NCBI GenBank assembly: GCA_040880125.1
Contig: JBBDJB010000021.1
Location: forward strand, 62,001 to 126,000
DNA length: 64,000 bases
Reading direction: 5' to 3'
Source of the DNA: JBBDJB01 sp040880125
GTDB lineage: Bacteria > Planctomycetota > Planctomycetia > Pirellulales > JBBDJB01
Part shown: positions 34,827 through 43,244 of the stretch, piece after piece
How the letters are laid out: the number at the start of each line of letters is the position of its first letter
How positions within the stretch are numbered: the stretch's first letter is position 1
Notes under the pieces: generated by a model
What the model saw: the letters and a program-made list of their open reading frames with translations, nothing else
What the model was told of the DNA's origin: nothing
Database searches by the model: none
Position numbers and translations under genes: made by a program

Positions 34827-34955
34827 GCGGGATCACGTCCCTCGGAATGTAGGCGATATTGGTGTAAATACTCCAGAATATCGTCCATCGCGTTGGCCTC
34901 TTTAAGTGGCCGGCTGCGCGGCGGGCAGCGGGGCGAGCCGTCAGACGACCTGACG

Positions 34956-34973
34956 TTTTGCAACGGAGCAAAA
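34956..34973. repeat. Small hairpin TTTTGC-AACGGA-GCAAAA
   Basis: A perfect 6-bp stem with A and T runs at its ends. On the minus strand a T-run precedes it and on the plus strand an A-run follows it, so it is not a standard terminator. Confidence 0.4.
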
Positions 34974-34980
34974 AACAGCG

Positions 34981-35052
34981 TGTTGAAAAAACCTAAGGGA
35001 AACCCTCTCCGCGCACGAGCGGCGCGGCCTAGGGAGACTGACTTTTTCAACA
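34981..35052. repeat. 72-bp element with 10-bp terminal inverted repeats
   Basis: TGTTGAAAAA (34981-34990) and TTTTTCAACA (35043-35052) bound a GC-rich core with its own stem CCGCGC/GCGCGG (35009-35027). The whole can fold as a cruciform. It may be a miniature mobile element or a transcription-ending structure; only one copy is in the window. Confidence 0.6.
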
Positions 35053-35234
35053 AACATGGGGCCCCCCCTTAAGGGCGCGTTGCAATAACCCGCCGCGCGG
35101 CAGGCCCATTCATCAATCCATTACCCCGGTTGAACACACCAGTGACAGTTTACGGACAATCCGACGGCACGGCGGCTGGACCACTCGTTGCGCTACCAGA
35201 GGGCACGCCCCAGTGTGGCCGCCGACAGCACCGG

Positions 35235-36230
35235 TTACAGCGTGCTCAGTTCCGCCACGCGATCGACTTCGGCCGGCAGCATTTGCTGGATCGTCTGCTC
35301 GCCGCGCCGGTCGATGCGGATCAGGGCATCCTGCGGATCGAACCGTTTGGCGTATCGCAGCACCAACCCGCCGCCCAGCCGGGCACGCTGCTCGTCCCAA
35401 TCGCCGATCACCATCACACTGGGGCCCTTGAAGTTGTGCGGAGTCAACAGTGCCGCCGCCCGCGACTCGGCCGCGAAATACATCCGGGTGAGCGTTTCAT
35501 TTTCCGTCTCGTTCCGCCCGACGATGGCCTTCGTCTGCCCGTCCAGCCGCAGGTGGCGGCCCGTGTTGAGCAGTTCGAAGTCCCAGCGGTTGCTTCCCGG
35601 ATCGAGCTGGATCAGATCGTGTACGCGGCCGGCGAACGACTTTTCCGTGAGCGAGCAACCGGTCGATGGCGAAGGGATATCCGCAAAGCCGAATCGCCGG
35701 GCCAGCTTGATCAACCCTTTGCGTCCGCGGCCGTGGTAGCCACCGAGCCGCTGGCGGTCCACCACTCCCTCGCGCTCCGGCAGTGTCGGCGGAAGCAGCT
35801 TCGCCGAAAGCGGCCGCAACAGGCGGTCTTCCAGCCCCGCCTCGTGGGCGATGATCGCCAGATGCCGCCGCTTCTGGCTATTCGGCCGCTGGCCGACGAC
35901 CTCGCCGCTGACCACCATTTGGGCGTCGAGCTGCTCCATCAGCGCGCCGGCCCGCTGGAACATGTAGATTCGGCAGTCGATGCAGGGATTGGCGCCTTTG
36001 CCGTAACCGTATCGCGGCCGGCGGATCAGCTCAATGTAGTCGTCCTCCTGTCCCAGAACGGTCAACCGCACGCCCAGTTCCCGGGCCGCCCGGGCCGCAT
36101 CATCGCGGCAACACGTGAAGATCGTTTGGAAGTTGACCGCTTCGACCTCGATCCCCTGCTCCTGCAACAGACGGATCGCCAGCATGCTGTCCAATCCGCC
36201 GGAGAGCAGTGCGATTGCCCGGGCTGGCAT
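35235..36230 (-). CDS. PP-loop ATPase, MnmA/ThiI-like tRNA thiolation protein
   Basis: A 331-residue protein with the PP-loop LLSGGLDSMLA at its start, as in tRNA thiouridylases. A NPCIDCRIYMF segment near residue 90 resembles the conserved Cys region of MnmA. A Cys pair (FTCCRDD near 45), another Cys in SPSTGCSLT and a C-terminal beta-domain are also seen. A sulfur-transfer tRNA modification role is likely, but it is shorter and more divergent than true MnmA, and the target base is unknown. ATG 36230 puts the P-loop ten residues from the start, as in relatives. Confidence 0.78.
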   Translation of the reverse strand: MPARAIALLSGGLDSMLAIRLLQEQGIEVEAVNFQTIFTCCRDDAARAARELGVRLTVLGQEDDYIELIRRPRYGYGKGANPCIDCRIYMFQRAGALMEQLDAQMVVSGEVVGQRPNSQKRRHLAIIAHEAGLEDRLLRPLSAKLLPPTLPEREGVVDRQRLGGYHGRGRKGLIKLARRFGFADIPSPSTGCSLTEKSFAGRVHDLIQLDPGSNRWDFELLNTGRHLRLDGQTKAIVGRNETENETLTRMYFAAESRAAALLTPHNFKGPSVMVIGDWDEQRARLGGGLVLRYAKRFDPQDALIRIDRRGEQTIQQMLPAEVDRVAELSTL

Positions 36231-36485
36231 GGGAGCGGTTCCTCGATTGCGGGAGCGCGACATCGGACGGAGGAAAACCACCGCGAAAGAATACTCATGA
36301 TGAAGGGTTTTGGGCCGTGGATCAACCAAGCACGGCTCGCGGTCGCTCCGGGCAGTTCGGCCTCGGCCTCTCACTATCGGAGGGAAACGGGCACAGCCAG
36401 GAGACCTGGCCGAGGCTGCCGATGCAGCCAAGAATTTCTGTGCCACTCAATGGCACAAACCCGAAGCGGCACCACTCGACGCGAG

Positions 36486-37370
36486 CTATTGCCGGCGGCG
36501 CACCAGCGGCCAGGCGGCCAGCATGGCGAGAACGGCCAGCGGAAGCGTCGCCGGCTCGGGAACGGAAGCGACGGACGAGTCGCTGAGGCCGGAACTCACA
36601 CCGGCCATCGGCGGATTGGCGACCAGGTCGTTCAGCGCGGTGATCACCAAAAGCGCATCGCGCGGCGAGAGGTAGTTGTCACCGCTGGGGTCAAGAAACG
36701 GCGGCGGCTCCGTGCCCGGCTCGGGAAACGGCAGCAGTCCGCCCATGCCGTTGTTCAGCGCAAAGATCACCCTCAACGCGTCTCGCGGGATCAGCTCGCC
36801 GTCGTTATCGATGTCTTCGGCGAAGTCCGCATTGTGCCAGGGCAAGGCCACCGGATGGATCGTAATCATACCGTTGGTGATGCTGGCGTTGATTTCGCCG
36901 AATTCGGTATCCCCGGCGACGATGTCCGAAAGCCGCAACTCCCACGGCCCGTCGTCGACGCCGAAGCCGGTCGTGTCGACCAAGATCGTGGCCAAAAGTC
37001 CGTCGGCCGTCACGGTGCCCTCGTCGGTCAGCGTGGTGGCCTGCCAGAACTGGGTGAAGGTGCCCAGCCCGGCGTTTTGATCGAGCTGACCGACGTTGTT
37101 GCCGCTAAAGATCGTTCCGGTCAACAGGTCGACGCTTTCGATGGCCGGGGCCTCGGGGTTGCCGCCGGCATCGGGGCCGCCGTCGGTGATCTGCACGGTC
37201 AACAGCACTCGCTGCACGGCGTCGCCGCGGGAGACGAAGATGTGAATCGGCTGGCCCGGCGTGTTGGCGTACAGCACGTGGTCGCCGGCCTCGATCAACG
37301 GCACCGCCGCGGCCGGTCGGGCCTGCCATGCCAGCCCCAGCACGATGACAGACAATATCAAGCGTCTCAT
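36486..37370 (-). CDS. PEP-CTERM protein with cohesin-like and dockerin-like regions
   Basis: A 294-residue exported protein. Signal peptide 1-23. Residues about 24-175 form a beta-rich domain resembling cohesin or other carbohydrate-associated sandwiches (LLTVQITDGGPD, SVDLLTGTIFSGNN). Two dockerin-type calcium loops follow: DIDNDGELIPRDALRVIF and DPSGDNYLSPRDALLVI. The C-terminus is PEP-CTERM (SVPEPATLPL, hydrophobic helix, VRRRQ). This places it in the same exosortase-dependent surface set as the two earlier PEP-CTERM proteins. ATG 37370 begins the signal peptide. Confidence 0.83.
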   Translation of the reverse strand: MRRLILSVIVLGLAWQARPAAAVPLIEAGDHVLYANTPGQPIHIFVSRGDAVQRVLLTVQITDGGPDAGGNPEAPAIESVDLLTGTIFSGNNVGQLDQNAGLGTFTQFWQATTLTDEGTVTADGLLATILVDTTGFGVDDGPWELRLSDIVAGDTEFGEINASITNGMITIHPVALPWHNADFAEDIDNDGELIPRDALRVIFALNNGMGGLLPFPEPGTEPPPFLDPSGDNYLSPRDALLVITALNDLVANPPMAGVSSGLSDSSVASVPEPATLPLAVLAMLAAWPLVRRRQ

Positions 37371-37663
37371 GAAAGTGTATTGCCGCAAGGCAAGCTTCAT
37401 TCGTGGTCGCACCGGTGGCAGCCCTCAGAAGTAAAGATCCACCGTGCCCAGAAGCTTCACGGCGCTACTGTCCAGATTAGTCAGACGAACCGGCAAACGT
37501 CAACAAACCGAATTCGCATCGGCGAGATCGCTGCAACCGCTACAGCCGGTCGCTCACGCCGGGCCGGACGAGACGATGCACCTCGGCGCTTGCTCCGGCC
37601 GGCCGACAGGGAGACAAGAGCTGCGCGGCGGCACGTGAAGGCGGGACGGCGCGGAACTGGCGG

Positions 37664-38458
37664 CTAATTCGCCTTCGCGGCAGGTTGGTCAGCCGAAGTT
37701 TCGGCCACCGGAGTAACGTCCGACGGCCTGAGCGGGCGAGCCGCAGGGACGTCCCTCGGCGAAGCCAGATAGGAATCCTGCGGAGAGGCGGCCGTTAGGA
37801 GGCGGACTGCCTTGTGGTATCGCCACAGCGCCGTGGCGGCCGCACCCAGAATCAACACCGCCGCCGCGCTCGACCAGGGCTGGGCGACGACCGTCCAGGT
37901 GAGAAGTGCGTATGCCGCTAACAAGCAGCCGCAGGTCATGGCCAATAGCCCGACCGTCCGCCGCATTGAGTTACGGTAGTGCGTCCGGACGGCCGTGGTG
38001 GCCGACTGATTGGCAACCTCCCGCAGTCGCGACAGATCGCGGGTCTTCTCCGGGGCGGGAGCACGGCGAATCGGTTCGCGCCGAGCGGGGGCAGGCTGCT
38101 CGGGTTGAACCGGCGTTTTCGTGGACGGAGCCGTCGGCAGCGACTGGCGATGCACTGGCTTCGGGAATTGCGGAGCCGGGCGTTCACTGCCGGAGCGGCT
38201 GCCCACACGCTGCATCAGCTTGGCCATGTACTGTTCGATCGAGTCTTCCTGGTCGTCGTCCCCGCTGGTTGGGTCCGCTGCTGGGAGCAGGGGGCCGGAG
38301 CCCACTGTACGGTTCGCGTCACCGATCAGGCGGTCGACCGCTTCCAACAGAGCGTCGGTTTCTTCTCGGGACACCTCACGGTCCGAATGGCCTTCCGCGC
38401 TTTGCACGGATGGCCCTTCGGCAGTGGTGCCGGGCGACGGATTAAAAGTTCCGGTCAT
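37664..38458 (-). CDS. Hypothetical membrane protein with disordered cytoplasmic part
   Basis: A 264-residue protein I do not recognise by function. The first 155 residues are charged and proline-rich, with an EDSIEQYMAKLMQRV helix near residue 72 of a type I associate with planctomycete proteins. Two hydrophobic helices follow (GLLAMTCGCLLAAYALLTW and AAAVLILGAAATALW), then a 45-residue polar tail. The N-terminus is probably cytoplasmic. It is divergent from the gene at 38826. Confidence 0.7.
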   Translation of the reverse strand: MTGTFNPSPGTTAEGPSVQSAEGHSDREVSREETDALLEAVDRLIGDANRTVGSGPLLPAADPTSGDDDQEDSIEQYMAKLMQRVGSRSGSERPAPQFPKPVHRQSLPTAPSTKTPVQPEQPAPARREPIRRAPAPEKTRDLSRLREVANQSATTAVRTHYRNSMRRTVGLLAMTCGCLLAAYALLTWTVVAQPWSSAAAVLILGAAATALWRYHKAVRLLTAASPQDSYLASPRDVPAARPLRPSDVTPVAETSADQPAAKAN

Positions 38459-38825
38459 GGGAGCAAACCTGCGGAAACCGCATGCGGAGGGACGTCGAGC
38501 TGGAAAGGGGACGGCAAAGCCTGAATGTCATCGCATGAACGACAACCGCCGCGACCCTACGCTTACGTACCTCGCTGGCGGTCGCCGGTCAAACCGCGCA
38601 GACACTCTGGAACTGCGGATTGCGCGAGTTGAACCGGCAGCGGCTCGGTCGGCTCCGGCATTGGCGGACTGCCGGCGGCCAAAGTGCGGCCTATATTCCC
38701 CTAGAGCGCCAGTAGGCTCCGCCGATTGCCGGCGGCCCTGGCTTGAGTTGTCCGCCCCGAACCGCCTCGCGATCCGCCGCGAAGATTGATCCCTGCACAA
38801 CCTACCGCGGCTGTCACCGGCCCCG
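38459..38825. other. Divergent intergenic region
   Basis: About 370 bp between two divergent hypothetical genes. It must carry promoters for both, but no -35/-10 pair with good spacing was found; TTGGCG (38661) and TATATT (38692) are 25 bases apart, too far for a normal promoter. Confidence 0.5.
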
Positions 38826-39635
38826 ATGAAAATGAAAAGTCGCTTGCCCATCCTGATCCTTCGATGGATGCGTCTTCCACTGTTGGCGCTGTTGGCGACA
38901 TTAACTGTCAAAGCGGTCCGCGTTCCGCTACAAGGTGCGCCGCCAGAGGTGTCGATCGCCAGGGCGGATCAGTTCGCCGGACAAGTAATTCCCGACGAGA
39001 GCCAAGGCGATCCAGCCTCCGCGCTGGTCGCCTCGCTGCCCGGACCGCGAGAGCCGCTGGATCCGGCGGTGCTCGAGACGGCCTGGTTGGCAACTCCGCC
39101 GGAAGCGGTCGCGCAGAGGACGATCCGCACCGTCGAAGTTGTGGTCGGCGCAACGCGGGAGTCGATCGTGCGCATCGCTCACAGCGGCCGTAAGCTGGGA
39201 GCGCCGCTGGTAAGCTTCGCCCAGAACTTTGGGCCGGAGCAACCGGGCGATCGGGTGCCCGGCGAAGTCGACTCGGAGAAGGTGACTGTGAACGGCAATG
39301 TGTCGTTTGCCGGCGCGCCGCAGGAGCCGGTGGAACCACCGCTGCGAACCCAGATCGTCACGCTCGCCAATTCGGCGTCGAACCGGGCGGGGATCTCGAT
39401 TTTGGTAGACGGCAAAACCGTGACGCTTCAGCCAGGGCAGACGTTCTCCGGCCCGCCGGCGGCGACGCTTACCGTCGAGTTTCATCGCGGCGGTGACTTC
39501 GGCAACGCCAGCCACGCGTTAAAGCCGGGCGCGTTCGTCTTCGAAGTTCGCAAGAATGGATGGAACCTGGTGGCGAGCGATCCGCTCACTGATCACGGCG
39601 CGATGGGCATCCAAGAAACGGGCGTCCAAGAGTAG
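38826..39635 (+). CDS. Exported hypothetical protein
   Basis: A 269-residue protein, unrecognised. An N-terminal basic stretch and hydrophobic helix (LPLLALLATLTVKAV) suggest a signal or anchor. The rest is polar, without cysteines, and has a beta-rich C-terminal region (VTLANSASNRAGISILVDG, TVTLQPGQTFSGPP, TLTVEFHRGG). ATG 38826 is the first Met; another follows two codons later. Confidence 0.65.
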   Translation: MKMKSRLPILILRWMRLPLLALLATLTVKAVRVPLQGAPPEVSIARADQFAGQVIPDESQGDPASALVASLPGPREPLDPAVLETAWLATPPEAVAQRTIRTVEVVVGATRESIVRIAHSGRKLGAPLVSFAQNFGPEQPGDRVPGEVDSEKVTVNGNVSFAGAPQEPVEPPLRTQIVTLANSASNRAGISILVDGKTVTLQPGQTFSGPPAATLTVEFHRGGDFGNASHALKPGAFVFEVRKNGWNLVASDPLTDHGAMGIQETGVQE

Positions 39636-39730
39636 TCGCCGCCCACTGTCCATTGAGGGCCGCGGATGACCGCCCGCGTAGCAATTGGCAGCCAAATTCC
39701 GGGTCCGGCTCTTCTCACCAGCCGCGGATT

Positions 39731-40594
39731 TCAGTCTCCGCAGACCTTGCCGGCCACGCGAGTGCTGGCGGCACCGTAGAGCATATGGAGCAAGGCGGAG
39801 TCGCCAGAGGTGGGGGCGGTGCTGGCTTGGACCGCCACACCTTCCGAGACAGCGAAATCGGTGGAGCATCGCACGACGGGGCTTGCGACTTCACCTTCGA
39901 GAGTTGTCGAGCTCGTCGGCAGTTCGTTGCGCGGCAGTGATGGCGCTTGCGGTGGTGCAGTGCTGTCGCGTAGCGGCGCACGATCCGCCGGCAGGGCGGA
40001 GACGTCAATCCCACACTCTCCGCATTGGCAACCACGACGATGACCGTGGCCGTGGTGGTGCGATCCGCCAAGCAGTCCGTGAACCACGTCCGCGCTTCCA
40101 CAAACGGCTGTCCGCAGTACGCCGTGTCCGGCCCCGATCAAGCCGCGGAAGGGGCAGTGACTTTCATGCCCGCCATCGCAGCCGTGGCCGTGCTCCGCGC
40201 AGCCGCCGTGGTGGCTGCCGCAAGCGCCATGTTGTCCGCATGCGCCACCGTGTCCGCCCAGTCCGGGATGCGGACCGTCGCACCAACTGTGCCATTCGGC
40301 GCAGTAGCCGTCCCAGACGTGATCGCAGCAGTGTTCGCAATCGACTGCGCCGGTGTACTGCGGTGTGGGGCCGTATTGCCAGCCGGGGGCGATTCCCTCG
40401 TGCTGGACGACTCCGTTCACCGGAATACCAGGCACGTGCGGAGCGGCAGCCTGGCGCATATGCCGCGGGGACACGTTGAACTTCGTGTGGTATGAGACAG
40501 GAATGCTGTACGGCGAGTACACCTGGGCCGTCGCCACTGATTGCACGATCGAAAGAGAGACGCAACAAGCCAGTGCAAGGCGAAAGATAGCCAT
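39731..40594 (-). CDS. Secreted Cys/His/Gly-rich protein, possible metal binder
   Basis: A 287-residue exported protein. Signal peptide about 1-24 (ATG 40594). Residues about 75-190 are unusually rich in His, Cys and Gly: DCEHCCDHVWDGYCAEWHSW, GGHGGACGQHGACGSHHGGC, SHHHGHGHRRGCQCGEC. The density of His and Cys suggests metal binding or disulfide cross-linking. The N-terminal part has VYSPYSIPVSYHTKFNVSP, and the C-terminal 80 residues are Ser/Thr/Ala-rich and disordered. No enzyme motif is visible. Similar proteins occur in planctomycetes, function unknown to me. Confidence 0.7.
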   Translation of the reverse strand: MAIFRLALACCVSLSIVQSVATAQVYSPYSIPVSYHTKFNVSPRHMRQAAAPHVPGIPVNGVVQHEGIAPGWQYGPTPQYTGAVDCEHCCDHVWDGYCAEWHSWCDGPHPGLGGHGGACGQHGACGSHHGGCAEHGHGCDGGHESHCPFRGLIGAGHGVLRTAVCGSADVVHGLLGGSHHHGHGHRRGCQCGECGIDVSALPADRAPLRDSTAPPQAPSLPRNELPTSSTTLEGEVASPVVRCSTDFAVSEGVAVQASTAPTSGDSALLHMLYGAASTRVAGKVCGD

Positions 40595-40900
40595 GAGCAA
40601 TACCGTCCGTGAAGAGGTAATCGATGGTTCGGGAGGGGCACCTACCGGCGGCATCCCTCCGCGATTCTTAGCGTAGTGAGACTTTCGACCAATCGGCAGA
40701 GCCGCGCTCAGCTTCCTGCTGGCGGACATTACAAGCGCGCCGGTAGGTACCGCCGGAATGTCGAGTACAACACCAACTGGCGGCTCAACCGGCATATTCG
40801 CGCCAAGCGGACCGGCCGCGCGGCCGTTACAGAGCGCATTACAGCATCGACCGGACGCTGGACAGCGGCGAAAGCGCTTCACCGCTTGCCCGATGAGGCG
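40595..40900. other. Intergenic region
   Basis: About 305 bp between two minus-strand genes. It holds a perfect 14-bp palindrome CGGCCGC-GCGGCCG (40813-40826); no promoter or terminator could be defined. Confidence 0.45.
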
Positions 40901-42007
40901 CTACCCGAGCATCGCCAGAGGGTCCTGCCGGTTCACCAACGGCAGCGGGACCGGACGGCGCTGCCGATGCGACTCAAACACCGCCACGATCATCTCCGTC
41001 GCACCCCGGGCCTCGTACATGCCGCACGCCGGCTCGCGCTGCTGCTCGATCGCCTCCAGCAGGTCGCGCACCGCCAGTCCGTGCCGCGAGTTGAAGATCG
41101 GGTCGGTCAGTGGTTCGGGTTGATCGATCCCGCCGGTGGTCACCGGCTGCCACTTCGCGCCGCTGCGGCCCGGCGACCAACCAGGGTCGCCCAAGTAACG
41201 GACCTCGGGCATGGTGCCTTCGAGTATCTCAATCACACCGCGCGAACCGTAAATCTGCAGCGCATATCGCGACGGCCGTCCCGCCGCACCACGATACGAG
41301 CTGAAGTAGGCAGTCGCTCCGTTGGCCAGACCGTACGATGCTCGGATCGCGTCACCCGCCAGACGGCCGATGCCTTCGTTCCCCTGCACGACGTGCTTGG
41401 CGGTGACCGGCTCGCCCTCTTGCGTCACCAGGGCAAAGCACCACTCGGGGTGCCCGGCCAGGGCGCGAATCATGTCCATCACGTGCGTGCCGAGCACCCA
41501 CAGGTCCTCGCCGCCGCCGCGCTGGTCCTCCTTCCCCCGCCCACGATACTCCAGCACTTTGCCGATCTTGCCGTCCTCGATCAACTGCCGCGCGGACTGC
41601 AAGCGGGGGCTATAGCGGGTGGGATGCGCAATGGCCAGCCGGGAGTGCGTTCGCTCGCAAGTCGCAATGATGTCATCCGCCTCGGCCAATGTAGGGCAGA
41701 ACGGCTTCTCCATGAAGATGTGCATCCCGCGGCGTGCGGCTTCCATGGCCATCTCGTGATGCTTATCGAGCCAGCGCGGGCAGATGGCGACGATGTCCGG
41801 CTTCACTTCATCGAGCATCTTCCGGTAGTCGAGGTAGGTGCGATCGACCTGCAAGCGAGTGGCGGCCGCGGCGAGCCCCATCTTATTGTCGTCAGCCACC
41901 GCCACGATCGGCGTGTTGGGAAACTCCTTCCACACCTCGTCGACACCGTGTCCATAGTCGCCGTGGCCAGTCCGTCCAATGACGCCGACGCGATAGGTTT
42001 CGGCCAT
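40901..42007 (-). CDS. Gfo/Idh/MocA family oxidoreductase
   Basis: A 368-residue, apparently cytoplasmic NAD(P)-dependent dehydrogenase-like protein. The Rossmann start is YRVGVIGRTGHGDYGHG. The conserved Glu-Lys-Pro is in HIFMEKPFCPTLAEA near residue 97, and the substrate-side His in VLGTHVMDMIRAL near 173. AAGGAG lies six bases upstream of ATG 42007. It is on the same strand as a 2-hydroxyacid dehydrogenase and GntP permease, suggesting use of sugar acids or their derivatives; substrate not established. Confidence 0.87.
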   Translation of the reverse strand: MAETYRVGVIGRTGHGDYGHGVDEVWKEFPNTPIVAVADDNKMGLAAAATRLQVDRTYLDYRKMLDEVKPDIVAICPRWLDKHHEMAMEAARRGMHIFMEKPFCPTLAEADDIIATCERTHSRLAIAHPTRYSPRLQSARQLIEDGKIGKVLEYRGRGKEDQRGGGEDLWVLGTHVMDMIRALAGHPEWCFALVTQEGEPVTAKHVVQGNEGIGRLAGDAIRASYGLANGATAYFSSYRGAAGRPSRYALQIYGSRGVIEILEGTMPEVRYLGDPGWSPGRSGAKWQPVTTGGIDQPEPLTDPIFNSRHGLAVRDLLEAIEQQREPACGMYEARGATEMIVAVFESHRQRRPVPLPLVNRQDPLAMLG

Positions 42008-42242
42008 GGCTGCTCCTTTCAGGGCGGGAAGATCGCTGCGGGGCGGGTGTGTACGCTGTGCGGCAAACCGGCGGCGACGGCAAATCTCATAGCCGGCGCG
42101 AGCACCATCATACCGCCTCGCCGCGGCGGCGACCAACTTGCCGCGGCCGAGTTCCAGCTTCGAGTGCCACTGGCGGCTTGTCCGCGGCTAGTCCCACCAT
42201 GCTCGTCGGTTCGATCGCATGCGTGAGTCGATCGCGCCGCGT

Positions 42243-43220
42243 TTATGGGCCGTACTTGATTTCGCACGGCAGCGGCTCGCCGCGCAGCCCGACCAACAGG
42301 TTCTCAACCGAAAGCTCCGCCATCCGCTGACGCGTTTCGACCGTTGCGCTGCCCAGGTGCGGCGTGAGCACAACGTTATCGAGCGCCAGCAACGGATGAT
42401 TTCGCGGCAGCGGCTCCGGCTCGGTCACATCGAGCCCCGCCGCGAAGATCCGCCGCGCTTGCAGGGCGTCGGTCAGAGCGTGGGTGTCGACCACCGCACC
42501 CCGGGCGATATTGACCAGCGTGGCGGTCGGCTTCATCAGCGCCAGCTCGCGGCGGCCGATCAGTCCGCGCGTCTGGTCGGTGAGCGGCACCACCAACACC
42601 ACGAAGTCCGCCTGCCGGAGCAGATCATCCAGCGATGCGTATCGGACGCCAAGCTCTTGTTCGGCCTGCTCGTTCCGCCGGCGGTTGTGGTAGAGAACGT
42701 CCATCGAGAAACCGGCCGCACGCCGGGCGATCTGCCCTCCAATCCGCCCCAAGCCGACGATCCCGAGCACGCGGTGATGCACCTCCCGCGCGAGCATCTC
42801 GCTGGAGCGGAACCGCGTCACTTGCGGATTGCGGGCATGTCGATCGCCCTCGGCCAGCCGGCGGCCCGCCGCCAGCAGCAATGCAAACGCCATGTCGGCG
42901 GTGGCCTCGTCCAGCACGCCCGGTGTATTGCCCACTGGGATGTTCCGCGCCGCCGCGTGCGCCAGGCGGATGTGGTCGACGCCCACGCCGTAATTGCTGA
43001 TGACCTTCACCTGCGGCAATTGATCCAGCAGGGCGGCGTCGACCGCCGGATGTCCCTGCGTGTAGATGCCATCGATCGCCGGCGGCGGAGTCTCGCCATC
43101 GCCTGGCCACGCAACCAGCTCGACGTGACCTTCCAGCAACTCGGCCACGGCCGGCACCAGCGGCAGATCGACCATCACGCGGGGAAGCTTTTTCGAAGAA
43201 TCCGACGTGGAAGAGGACAT
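42243..43220 (-). CDS. D-isomer-specific 2-hydroxyacid dehydrogenase (glyoxylate/hydroxypyruvate/2-ketogluconate reductase type)
   Basis: A 325-residue NAD(P)-dependent reductase. The cofactor motif is GIVGLGRIGGQIA near residue 153; the catalytic residues are Arg in NIARGAVVD, Glu in DVTEPEPLP and His in LTPHLGSAT. SNYGVGVDHI is the substrate loop typical of the glyoxylate/hydroxypyruvate branch. NHRR-type residues after the Rossmann strand (YHNRRRNEQ) suggest NADP. It starts 24 bases after the GntP permease stop, so both are one operon and the enzyme may reduce a 2-keto sugar acid that enters through GntP. Confidence 0.9.
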   Translation of the reverse strand: MSSSTSDSSKKLPRVMVDLPLVPAVAELLEGHVELVAWPGDGETPPPAIDGIYTQGHPAVDAALLDQLPQVKVISNYGVGVDHIRLAHAAARNIPVGNTPGVLDEATADMAFALLLAAGRRLAEGDRHARNPQVTRFRSSEMLAREVHHRVLGIVGLGRIGGQIARRAAGFSMDVLYHNRRRNEQAEQELGVRYASLDDLLRQADFVVLVVPLTDQTRGLIGRRELALMKPTATLVNIARGAVVDTHALTDALQARRIFAAGLDVTEPEPLPRNHPLLALDNVVLTPHLGSATVETRQRMAELSVENLLVGLRGEPLPCEIKYGP

Positions 43221-43244
43221 GGGCCGGCGTGCAAGTCGAGTCGA

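Larger units (their letters stand above)
34517..35234. other. Long intergenic region with AT-rich island and inverted-repeat element
   Basis: About 720 bp without a supported gene. It contains an AT-rich stretch (34740-34860) with a promoter-like pair and palindromes, a small hairpin (34956-34973), and an element bounded by 10-bp inverted repeats (34981-35052). Confidence 0.6.

Noticed and set aside
36421..36460. A further copy of repeat family A
   Set aside because: Only a short TCTGTGCCAC match remains and no hairpin can form, so it is not counted.
35130..37667. An 845-codon open frame on the plus strand
   Set aside because: It lies opposite two well-supported minus-strand genes, is Arg/His/Gln-rich without any domain, and is a GC-driven shadow.
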